Shown here one piece after another: positions 1 through 6,831 of a stretch of DNA of 9,772 nt. This DNA is from an uncultured Pseudomonadota bacterium (GTDB lineage: Bacteria > Pseudomonadota > Gammaproteobacteria > Burkholderiales > Eutrophovitaceae). Made by a program: the position numbers and the translations under genes. Position 1 is the stretch's first letter, and every line of letters starts with the position of its first letter. The notes beneath the pieces are model-generated. The model searched no databases. It was not told where the DNA came from and was given only the letters and a program-made list of their open reading frames with translations. The DNA lies in the NCBI GenBank assembly GCA_913057845.1, contig CAJXPC010000043.1, forward strand, positions 1-9,772. The letters are read 5' to 3'.

Positions 1-47
1 GAGATGTAGAGAGGTCTCGTGGGCTCGGAGATGTGTATAAGAGACAG
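1..47. other. Untrimmed Illumina Nextera i7 adapter (synthetic)
   Basis: This stretch is library adapter, not genome. Bases 1-5 (GAGAT) match the end of the P7 oligo. Bases 6-13 (GTAGAGAG) match the Nextera i7 index N707 as it reads in the adapter. Bases 14-28 (GTCTCGTGGGCTCGG) are the read-2 adapter, and bases 29-47 (AGATGTGTATAAGAGACAG) are the 19-base Tn5 mosaic end used by the kit. The order P7 end, index, adapter, mosaic end is exactly that of a finished library molecule. Genomic sequence therefore starts at 48. The adapter assignment is certain; the index name is from memory. Confidence 0.97.
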
Positions 48-186
48 CTTTAATATAGCTATCAATACTTTTTATTTTCGAATCGAGGGTTCGTCTTCGA
101 CTTTGAATTTTGTGAAGTTCAATTTCTAATAATTTTTTCTTTTGATCAATTTTTTTTAACATTACTTCAAAAATTTTTGCTTTCAT
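48..186 (-). CDS. fliJ: FliJ, flagellar export chaperone/ATPase stalk (N-terminal part, cut by adapter)
   Basis: Only the first 46 codons are present; the frame is still open where it meets the adapter at base 47. The peptide starts MKAKIFEVMLKKIDQKKK and is very rich in Lys, Glu, Ile and Leu, with heptad-like spacing as expected of FliJ, a small two-helix coiled coil. FliJ sits in the FliI hexamer like the gamma subunit of F1 ATPase and links it to the FlhA export gate. Similarity alone would be weak; the call rests mainly on position right after fliI, the usual order. Two ATGs compete, at 192 and 186. An AGGA at 196-193 lies directly against the first but six bases before the second, so 186 is preferred. 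The fliI stop is eight bases upstream, so the genes are probably translationally coupled. Confidence 0.75.
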
Positions 187-194
187 CTTCATTC

Positions 195-1538
195 CTACAA
201 TATCTTTTCAAGCAGTTGAGAAGTCTCCTCAACAGAAAATATTTCATCTATCCCTTGCGTCAAAAATTCATCTATTTCAAGCTTCCGCTCTATGGCAAGG
301 TCAATTTCTGAATTCGAACCTGATTCATAGGCTCCGATTTGGATAATATCTTCGTTCTGGTAATACAAAGCCCAGAGTCGTCGAATATATCGAGCAGTTT
401 CTATTTGGCTCTTAGGAACGATCTTATCTGCCACACGAGAAATTGATCCTTCTAGATCAATAGCTGGATAATGTGCTGAATCTGCAAGCTTTCGAGAAAG
501 CATTATTTGTCCGTCAAGAGTTGCGCGTGAAATATCAACAATTGGGTCTGCACGATCGTCGTTTTCAGCGAGCACCGTATAGAATGCAGATATAGAGCCC
601 TCCGAACCTCCTCCCATACCTACTCGCTCTATGAGACTCGGCAGTAACGCAAATACCGATGGTGGATACCCTTTCGTAGTTGGTGGCTCACCTACGGCCA
701 GGCCAATTTCCCGTTGCGCATGAGCTACTCGTGTGAGGCTATCGACAAGAAGAAGAACGTGTTTTCCTTGCATGCGATATTGCTCAGCAATAGTGTGGGC
801 GAGCTTCGCTGCTTTTATTCTCCTTACGGCAGAAGAACTCACGGATTCTGCCACGATTACAGCTCTTTGTAGGCCATTTACACCTAAAGTTTCAGTTACA
901 AATTCTTTGACCTCTCGACTACGCTCGCCAATTAAAGCGATTACAACAATATCGGCAGCCGTATTTTTGGTGAGCATCGCTAAAAGAACACTCTTTCCAA
1001 CACCTGATCCCGCTATCAGCCCCATTCGCTGACCTTTACCGAACGTGAAACACGAGTTAATTGCTTTGACGCCTGTGTCCAAAACCTCTGTTATATTTTG
1101 CCTTTCAAGCGCACCAACTCGTCTACCCTCTAAACTTACTGATTCTGTATATTTAAGAGGCTCCCCATCATCAATTGGTTGACCTAATCCATCGATCACG
1201 CGGCCCCTCAGCTCCCAACTAAACCCACCCAGTGGAGTGGTGGATTTTATTGTTACTCCCGCCCCCGGAGAGACGCCTTCAATGTTTTCAAAGGGCATCA
1301 AAAAGATTAGCTCTCCGTCAAACCCGATCACCTCGGCATCAACCGGCCCATTTTCACCACTTGATTCAATCACGCACTGAGCACCTATGGGCGCAGAAAT
1401 TCCGACAGCTTCGACAGTGAGCCCTATGACTCGTTTTACACGACCAGTGCTTGTTTGGACCGGTTTTGTAAAATTGACATCTAAGGCCTCACGATATTTT
1501 GAAAAATCGTATTTATCTGTCAGGTCGGATTCATCCAT
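195..1538 (-). CDS. fliI: FliI, flagellum-specific export ATPase
   Basis: FliI is the cytoplasmic ATPase of the flagellar type III export apparatus. It forms a hexamer below the export gate with FliH and FliJ and helps unload and unfold rod, hook and filament subunits. The 447-residue length is close to the E. coli protein. The Walker A motif AGSGVGKS is at residues 176-183, GERSRE with the likely catalytic Glu is at 204-209, the Walker B strand VLLLVD is at 261-266, and the type III ATPase signature PPSVFALLPSLIERVG is at 292-307. Residues 1-100 form the N-terminal beta-barrel. All catalytic elements are intact. The start ATG overlaps the end of fliH by eight bases (ATGGATGA) and has an AAGG nine bases upstream, inside fliH, which points to translational coupling. 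An F1 beta subunit or an injectisome ATPase is excluded by the flagellar neighbours. Confidence 0.97.
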   Translation of the reverse strand: MDESDLTDKYDFSKYREALDVNFTKPVQTSTGRVKRVIGLTVEAVGISAPIGAQCVIESSGENGPVDAEVIGFDGELIFLMPFENIEGVSPGAGVTIKSTTPLGGFSWELRGRVIDGLGQPIDDGEPLKYTESVSLEGRRVGALERQNITEVLDTGVKAINSCFTFGKGQRMGLIAGSGVGKSVLLAMLTKNTAADIVVIALIGERSREVKEFVTETLGVNGLQRAVIVAESVSSSAVRRIKAAKLAHTIAEQYRMQGKHVLLLVDSLTRVAHAQREIGLAVGEPPTTKGYPPSVFALLPSLIERVGMGGGSEGSISAFYTVLAENDDRADPIVDISRATLDGQIMLSRKLADSAHYPAIDLEGSISRVADKIVPKSQIETARYIRRLWALYYQNEDIIQIGAYESGSNSEIDLAIERKLEIDEFLTQGIDEIFSVEETSQLLEKIL

Positions 1539-2262
1539 TGCTTAATACCTTATTTACAATATCCGCTAAGCGCTCCTCGGAGAGGTCATTTATTGTTTTG
1601 TCGTTCATTCTCCCGTAAGCACTTCCTTGAGATAATTTTTGATCGAGTATAAATTGAACTTGGGGAAATTCTTGTCTCATCTCTTCAGTTAGCTCATCGT
1701 AATCTTTTTCACCTAAAGCCAATTTGATTGGATCATTAGACAGCGACCCTAGAGAATTGATCACGTCTTCTACAATTTTTTCAATACCTTTCCGAGATTC
1801 GACAAGCTCAGTTTTTAATACGGCCTCAACAATTCGAATGGTGAGGGATTTAAGGGGTAAATAAAACTCCGATAAATCACAGTGCCCCTCATTTAAATTG
1901 TGTAAGAGTCTGTTTACGTTTTCAATTTTTTTACTTAAGTTTTTTTCTGCAGACTTTTCTCCTTCTATAAAGCCTTTTTCATACTCTGCGATTAGTCTTT
2001 CAGGGTCAGATGAATCAATAAGATCTTGTTCGACTATTTTTTCATTTTCTGATGAATCAATTTCGTTGGCATTAGATGTTTTTCTTTCTTTACTCCCCGC
2101 TGATGTTTCAAATTCGGGTTGGTGTGAACCAGGATTCCAAGCCATAAATTCTGACGTATCAATAATATTTTTTGTGAAAGCCTTATCTTCAAAAAAATTA
2201 GTTTCACTCGGCTTATTGGTAATTAATTTATTTAATAATTTTTTCCCATTAGACGAAGTCAT
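1531..2262 (-). CDS. fliH: FliH, regulator of the export ATPase FliI
   Basis: FliH dimerises, binds the N-terminus of FliI and tethers it to the C-ring protein FliN and to FlhA. The 243-residue protein shows the family layout. A low-complexity acidic and Ser/Asn-rich N-terminus (1-90) contains a single Trp (FMAWNP, W42) placed like the Trp that anchors FliH to FliN/FlhA. A helix with a GxxxG repeat (YEKGFIEGEKSAEKN, 94-108) follows, then the globular C-terminal FliI-binding domain (about 130-243). FliH sequences diverge strongly, so position between fliG and fliI is part of the evidence. The ATG at 2262 is chosen because GGAG lies six bases upstream; it overlaps the end of fliG by 14 bases. 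The frame stays open to an ATG at 2313, but that would add 17 residues overlapping fliG without a better ribosome site. The stop TGA overlaps the fliI start. Confidence 0.9.
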   Translation of the reverse strand: MTSSNGKKLLNKLITNKPSETNFFEDKAFTKNIIDTSEFMAWNPGSHQPEFETSAGSKERKTSNANEIDSSENEKIVEQDLIDSSDPERLIAEYEKGFIEGEKSAEKNLSKKIENVNRLLHNLNEGHCDLSEFYLPLKSLTIRIVEAVLKTELVESRKGIEKIVEDVINSLGSLSNDPIKLALGEKDYDELTEEMRQEFPQVQFILDQKLSQGSAYGRMNDKTINDLSEERLADIVNKVLSNG

Positions 2263-3331
2263 TGCCAGCTCCAGGAAGCATAATTTCGCCATCCTCAGAT
2301 AGTTTTCGTGCAATACTCGCTATTGCTTTTTGGGCTTCATCTACTTCGGTAACCCTTAGCGGACCCGTGTTTTCAAGATCGTCGACAAGTATCTCTCGAG
2401 CTCTTTCTGACATGTTTTCCAAAAATTTCTCTTTGAGAGTTTCGTCGGCACCTTTTAGAGCTGGAATTAATTGTTCATTTTCTAGATCTCGGAGCAAAAT
2501 CTGCATACTTTTTGCGTCTAATCCAATCAGGTTGCTAAATGTAAACATATTTTCTTCAAGAGCAGATGCCAGTTCGATATCAGAATCAGTCACTGATTTT
2601 AATACGCCGGATTGAATTTCTGCTCCGGAAAAATTAAGTATCATGGCCGCTGTTTTAACCCCTCCAAGCGTTTTAAATCGTACTCCCTTTTGCTTTACAA
2701 ATTGGGATTTCAGGAGATCATCTAATCTAGCTAGTGCCGTAGGATCGACCCGTTCAAGTGTTGCGATACGCGATATCACTTCTGCACGGATATCGACTGG
2801 CAACAAATCCAAGAGCTCTCCTGCTACGTCGTGGTCAAGAACAGACAAAACAATTGCAAAAACCTGTGGATGCTCATTTTGAATAGATTCATAAATAGCC
2901 CTTGCATCCATCCATTTCAGCATCGAGAGACCCTTTGCTGCATCCGGCCGTATTTTTTCTAGAATATTTTCAGCGCTTTCATCGCCCAACGCCGCTTTGA
3001 GGACTTTTGAAATATAATCAGATGATCCTGCGCTCAAATTTACAAGGCCAGAATTTTGATCCAAAAATTCATTTAATACTAGATGTAGAATAGCCTCTGA
3101 GGATTGCTGTACATTAAGCATCGCCTTTCCTAATGTAGTTATATCTTTTGGTTCAAGAAGCTGTACTACACCCGACGCATAGGTTTCACCGAGAAGCATC
3201 ATCACTATTGCTGCCTTATCGATCTTCGATAAACCTGCAAACTCGCGCCTTATTTGCTCTTGGTCACCTGGGCTCTTCTTTTCAACAGCTTTTTTCGGCG
3301 TTTCTTTCGATTTTTTATCTTTTTTTGCCAT
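2249..3331 (-). CDS. fliG: FliG, flagellar rotor switch protein
   Basis: FliG forms the upper C-ring on the MS ring and carries the charges that receive torque from the MotA/B or PomA/B stator. The EHPQ motif is at 153-156, the gly-gly hinge (LGGVKTAA) at 222-229 and the MFTF hinge at 262-265. The five charged torque residues of E. coli FliG (K264, R281, D288, D289, R297) all align here as K293, R310, D317, D318 and R326, a constant offset of 29. The C-terminus ends in FV like the YV of E. coli. The protein is 360 residues against 331, so nearly all extra length lies in a Lys-rich N-terminal extension (about residues 1-30) ahead of the FliF-binding domain. The start lies 12 bases after the fliF stop; an AAGG overlapping that stop is ten bases before the ATG. 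Torque function appears intact. Confidence 0.98.
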   Translation of the reverse strand: MAKKDKKSKETPKKAVEKKSPGDQEQIRREFAGLSKIDKAAIVMMLLGETYASGVVQLLEPKDITTLGKAMLNVQQSSEAILHLVLNEFLDQNSGLVNLSAGSSDYISKVLKAALGDESAENILEKIRPDAAKGLSMLKWMDARAIYESIQNEHPQVFAIVLSVLDHDVAGELLDLLPVDIRAEVISRIATLERVDPTALARLDDLLKSQFVKQKGVRFKTLGGVKTAAMILNFSGAEIQSGVLKSVTDSDIELASALEENMFTFSNLIGLDAKSMQILLRDLENEQLIPALKGADETLKEKFLENMSERAREILVDDLENTGPLRVTEVDEAQKAIASIARKLSEDGEIMLPGAGNDFV

Positions 3332-3343
3332 AATTTATACGCC

Positions 3344-5080
3344 TTAACTATTTAGCAGCCCTTTGATAGCACCGGCCACCTTCCCAGGGTTGGAGCTTGC
3401 TAGCTGTTTTATTTGCTCTAACTTTGCGTCATAACCATTGCCTGCGCTAGCTAGCCCATATTTGGAATCCATTTCTCTCTCGAGTTTTTCTTTATTTCTA
3501 GCCATCAGCGACGTTAAAACAGGTCGTATTACGAAGATTACGGTGATTCCAAAAGCAATCACGGCTGCGGCTATTTGTATCAACAAAATAATTGACGATT
3601 CTTCATACCACGGAGTTTCAATTTCTTCTGTTACGATTTCTGTCATAAACGGTGAGCTTATGACCAATACTTGGTCGCCGCGAGCTTCGTCGAATCCCAC
3701 GGAATTTTTGACGAGTTCCGTAAGCTGTTCTATATCTATCTGCGGAGTGGGCGCAATATTCGTTTGTTCTATTGCTTCGCTTTCTTCCACGTCGTCCGGT
3801 GAGGTTCCTTCAACATCTGTTATCGGTTGGCTTACTCTGCGATTCAGGATTGCTTCATTGATCACTACGGCAATAGACAATCTGGTTATTGTGCCAACGG
3901 CATCTCTTGAGTACTTTATGGACCGGTCTAACTCGTAATTTCGCGTAGTCCGCGTACTTGATGGCTCATTCGATACTGTTTCTGGCCCTGTAGCGTTTGT
4001 TTGATTGCCGCCATCCGCTCCGTCTAACACAGTGTCGTTTGGCACTATATTAGATTGAGAGCCAGGTATTCCTCCAGCTGCGAGAGAGCCTCGATCGCGG
4101 TCTACTGCGAGCACTTCCGACCTCGATATTGGCCCCCTTCCCGTTTCATCAAAGACTTCAGACGTTGTTTCCAGTTGAGAAAAGTCGATTGAGGCATCGA
4201 CATCAGAATTCACGTTTTGGATTCCAACAATTGGCGCGAGTAACTGTTCGATTCGCGCCTTGTAGTCATTTTCAATTGAGCGCTTATAGGTGCTCTGTTC
4301 GTCGGCCATGCGAAGGCCAGCGTTCATCTCCATTGTCAACAAGTTACCTTGCTGATCCACTACAGACACATCTTCGACCGCTAAATAGGGAACGCTTGAG
4401 GCAACTAGATTGGTAATTGACTGTACATGTCCCTGTGTAATTACGCGGCCAGGATAGCCGATTACTACAACAGAGGCTTTGGCTGGCTCTCTGTTACGCA
4501 CATATGAACTTTGTCGCGGCGCTGCTAAGTGAACTCGCGCATTCTTTATTGAGGATATTTGGACAATACTTTTAGCTATTTCACCCTCTATTGCTGCGCG
4601 ATACCGCGCCTCTTCCATAAATTGGCTAGTCGTCAAAGAAGACTGTTCATCTAATAGAGTCATCGATTGGGAAGAGCCTGGATCAGAGAATCCAGAGTTT
4701 GCAAGGAGCATGCGCGCTTCATAGTACTGCCCTGCAGGGACCATCAGATCGCCTGTCCGGCTGTCTAGGTTAACGGGGAAGGAAGAGCTCGCCAATACGT
4801 CGTATGCCTGACTCTTTTCAGTTTCTGGCATTTCTGGGTATAAGGGGCGATAGTCGGCTGTGTTTATCCAATTGTAGAGCAACACCAATGCAAACAATGT
4901 CACTATTACAATGACCCCTGGCAGAGATTTTTGGATTAATGATCCGATTTGCACGCCTGGCTGCGCTACGGGATAGTTTGCGTTATTCGAGGGATAAGAA
5001 TTACCTAGCCTGGGCTCTCCTGTGCTCATGCCTGAGCTTGAAAAACTGGTTCCAGGCAAAGCTTGTTGTATTTCAGCCAC
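3344..5080 (-). CDS. fliF: FliF, flagellar MS-ring protein
   Basis: FliF forms the membrane MS ring on which the rod, export gate and FliG ring assemble. Numbering from the ATG at 5086 (580 residues): hydrophobic helix one is at about 56-72, the periplasmic YscJ/FliF ring domains at about 75-300, a Gly/Asn/Ser-rich low-complexity stretch at about 340-385, helix two at about 498-521, and a short cytoplasmic tail ending KQLASSNPGKVAGAIKGLL, which matches the FliG-binding tail (NP, VA, I positions kept). The Trp common near the end of that tail is replaced by Leu. A cytoplasmic tail of about 50 residues precedes helix one, longer than in E. coli. Start: AGGAG at 5092-5088 is only one base from the ATG at 5086 but seven bases from GTG at 5080, so GTG is preferred; the difference is two residues. 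Confidence 0.96.
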   Translation of the reverse strand: MAEIQQALPGTSFSSSGMSTGEPRLGNSYPSNNANYPVAQPGVQIGSLIQKSLPGVIVIVTLFALVLLYNWINTADYRPLYPEMPETEKSQAYDVLASSSFPVNLDSRTGDLMVPAGQYYEARMLLANSGFSDPGSSQSMTLLDEQSSLTTSQFMEEARYRAAIEGEIAKSIVQISSIKNARVHLAAPRQSSYVRNREPAKASVVVIGYPGRVITQGHVQSITNLVASSVPYLAVEDVSVVDQQGNLLTMEMNAGLRMADEQSTYKRSIENDYKARIEQLLAPIVGIQNVNSDVDASIDFSQLETTSEVFDETGRGPISRSEVLAVDRDRGSLAAGGIPGSQSNIVPNDTVLDGADGGNQTNATGPETVSNEPSSTRTTRNYELDRSIKYSRDAVGTITRLSIAVVINEAILNRRVSQPITDVEGTSPDDVEESEAIEQTNIAPTPQIDIEQLTELVKNSVGFDEARGDQVLVISSPFMTEIVTEEIETPWYEESSIILLIQIAAAVIAFGITVIFVIRPVLTSLMARNKEKLEREMDSKYGLASAGNGYDAKLEQIKQLASSNPGKVAGAIKGLLNS

Positions 5081-5116
5081 GTTCATACTCCTAAAGTTAT
5101 TCTAATTTCTGCGGCC

Positions 5117-5467
5117 TTATACAGGCATATTCATTATTTGTTCGTACGCTTGCAGTACTTTATTTCGAACCTGTAGTGTCGCTTCAAACGCAAGTGACGA
5201 TTTTTGCATTTCAAGTATCACCTCTGTTAACGGCACGTCTTCACCCGCTTGGTATGCGTTGCTAAGTTCATAAGCATTATTTTGAGCCTCGCTTATTCCG
5301 TTTAGCGTGTCCGTGATTACTTTAGACATTTCTGTACCGAAACTTGTCGAATTTTCGACGCCTCGATTGCTGGTTTCAGATATACCTGAATTCCGCGAAT
5401 CAGCGATTTGAGACTGGTAGTCACGAATTTGTGATAAAAGTGCGTTAGCTTCGGACTTGATTTCCAT
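5117..5467 (-). CDS. fliE: FliE, MS-ring/rod junction protein
   Basis: FliE is the first rod component. It joins the FliF ring to the proximal rod and is among the first substrates of flagellar export. The 116-residue protein has a variable Ser/Asn-rich N-terminal half and the strongly conserved C-terminal half of the family: LTEVILEMQKSSLAFE at 80-95, then LQVRNKVLQAYEQIMNMPV at 98-116. The start ATG has AAGGA six bases upstream. The gene lies 23 bases after the fleR-like gene and about 36 bases before fliF, so it is probably co-transcribed with both. I found no sigma-54 site in the 90 or so bases in front of it, which argues that it is read from the promoter at 6586-6601. Confidence 0.95.
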   Translation of the reverse strand: MEIKSEANALLSQIRDYQSQIADSRNSGISETSNRGVENSTSFGTEMSKVITDTLNGISEAQNNAYELSNAYQAGEDVPLTEVILEMQKSSLAFEATLQVRNKVLQAYEQIMNMPV

Positions 5468-5490
5468 GAGATTTCCTTTTTAGCTACCAG

Positions 5491-6555
5491 TTATACTCTG
5501 GCATAAGCAGATGGAACCTCCATCCCAAGTGCTCGTAACTTTGTAATTTTGTTCCGGAGCGTTCGAGTGCTTATACCCAGCCTCTCGGCCGCGTCACTTC
5601 GATTTCCGGTGAGCTCCATAGCTGCCATAATATTTTTATGCTCAAGTTCATTTCGTAGAGATTTTATGAGCAAATCTTTGCCTTCTAAAAAACCTGATCC
5701 TGATATTTGTGTTTCAGGCGGGTTAGTTAACTTTTCTTGGAGATTCATAAAGTCGTGAATTGGGTCGTCGTCGTCAAAAATAATATCTTCTTGCCTGATT
5801 TCTTTGCCATCACACATGATTAATGCGCGCTGAATTAAGTTTTCCAGCTCTCGCACGTTACCCGGCCACTGATAATCTAAAAGAGCTGCTTTCGCGCATT
5901 CTTTTAACTGAGGAAATGGCTTACTCGAGTGTTTCTGAATAAGCACGTAAGAAAGCGCCTCTATATCTCTCCTACGCTGACATAGGGGTAGTAATGAGAG
6001 CTTAAATCCGCTTAATCGGTAGTATAGGTCTTCACGGAATTTTTTCTCAGTTACGGCCTGTTTTAGATTGATATTAGAGGCTGCCACTATCCTTACATCG
6101 ACCCTTTTCTGAGTAGTTCCACCGACGCGAGTTATTTTTTTCTCCTGAAGAACCCTCAGAAGCTTAGATTGGAGTTCAAGGGGCATCTCACCTATTTCAT
6201 CCAGAAACAGGGTTCCACCGTGTGCCTGTTCGAAATATCCTTTCTTTTCCTTAAGTGCACCCGTAAAAGCGCCCTTTTCGTGCCCAAATAACATATCCTC
6301 AGCCAGAGAAGCCGGAATCGCTGCACAATTGATTGCCACGAATGGCATTGCTTCCTTAAGGGAGGCTTCATGGATGACTTTTGCAATAATCTCCTTACCA
6401 GCACCCGTGGGGCCGCTAATTAGCACGGGCACATCAGTTTTTGCGACTCTGCATGCAAGCTCAAACAGCGCAACGCTGCTATCATCAACAAACACAAACG
6501 GTTGCTCGTCTGCGTGCTGGCTGTCTGAGATGCGGTCTCTTTCTAACTGAATCAT
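5491..6555 (-). CDS. fleR: FleR/FlrC-like sigma-54 activator without a receiver domain
   Basis: This AAA+ activator should open sigma-54 promoters of middle flagellar genes. In its 354 residues, Walker A GPTGAGKE is at 48-55, GAFTGA, the loop that contacts sigma-54, at 95-100, Walker B GTLFLDE at 114-120, the arginine-finger region FREDLYYR at 173-180, sensor II WPGNVREL at 230-237, and a Fis-type helix-turn-helix at about 307-340 (RSDAAERLGISTRTLR). The position in front of fliE and the TRTLRNK recognition helix fit FleR/FlrC/FlbD. Those proteins are usually about 450 residues with an N-terminal receiver; here only about 25 residues precede the AAA+ domain, so no Asp can be phosphorylated, and no FleS kinase gene is adjacent. 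The usual PLRER after the finger is PLCQR (190-194). The start ATG has AAGGAG eight bases upstream and a sigma-54 promoter 31 bases away, so the short start is real and not a frameshift. Confidence 0.88.
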   Translation of the reverse strand: MIQLERDRISDSQHADEQPFVFVDDSSVALFELACRVAKTDVPVLISGPTGAGKEIIAKVIHEASLKEAMPFVAINCAAIPASLAEDMLFGHEKGAFTGALKEKKGYFEQAHGGTLFLDEIGEMPLELQSKLLRVLQEKKITRVGGTTQKRVDVRIVAASNINLKQAVTEKKFREDLYYRLSGFKLSLLPLCQRRRDIEALSYVLIQKHSSKPFPQLKECAKAALLDYQWPGNVRELENLIQRALIMCDGKEIRQEDIIFDDDDPIHDFMNLQEKLTNPPETQISGSGFLEGKDLLIKSLRNELEHKNIMAAMELTGNRSDAAERLGISTRTLRNKITKLRALGMEVPSAYARV

Positions 6556-6585
6556 GTGTTCGACTCCTTAATCTGGTTTTATAGA

Positions 6586-6601
6586 AGCAATTTCTAGGCC
6601 A
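6586..6601 (-). promoter_or_regulatory. Sigma-54 promoter of the fleR-like gene and fliE operon
   Basis: On the minus strand the site reads TGGCCTAGAAATTGCT. It has the required GG and GC exactly ten bases apart, and matches the consensus at TGGC, the purine at position 7 and TTGCW. The predicted start of transcription is near 6575, giving a leader of about 20 bases that contains the AAGGAG site (6569-6564) of the gene that follows. This is the best of the three sigma-54 sites in the window. The likely activator is the FleQ-like protein encoded upstream, by analogy with FleQ control of fleSR. Confidence 0.72.
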
Positions 6602-6831
6602 AATATTATAAAGTCATTAAAAACAATGATATAAGTATACTTTAGTATCTATCTGATTCAGATGTAACTCGCAGTGTCAGGTTATTTACAGGGCGGAATA
6701 TCGAAAGGCTGCAACTCCACGATGAATGCTGGGGATTCAAGATTAATTTGGTGGGTTAAATTTGCATCGAGGCAATACAGCTTCGCTAACTGAGATGTAT
6801 CTCGACTAAAGGAGAGGTGCTTACCCTGAGT
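6602..6831. promoter_or_regulatory. Gap between the two activator genes, possible upstream activator sites
   Basis: This 230-base stretch has no credible gene on either strand. It is AT-rich at its left end and holds two short perfect palindromes: AAGTATACTT at 6633-6642 and ATCTGATTCAGAT at 6651-6663. The second is centred about 80 bases upstream of the predicted transcription start at 6575, a usual distance for a sigma-54 activator site. A weaker repeat, GAGAT/ATCTC, is at 6792-6803. No clear rho-independent terminator follows the fleQ-like gene, so read-through into the next gene is possible. Function is inferred from position only. Confidence 0.3.

Noticed and set aside
29..47. Tn5/IS50-type mosaic end suggesting a transposon boundary
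   Set aside because: It is preceded by the exact read-2 adapter, an index and the P7 end, which occur together only in Nextera libraries.
1531..2313. Longer fliH starting at the ATG at 2313
   Set aside because: It would overlap fliG by 65 bases and adds residues unlike FliH; the ATG at 2262 has GGAG at proper spacing.
4129..4416. Long open frames opposite known genes, such as the plus-strand frame inside fliF
   Set aside because: They lie wholly antisense to intact, recognisable genes and resemble no protein family; they are shadows of coding sequence. The same holds for minus-strand frames inside flagellin (8974-9270, 9466-9765).
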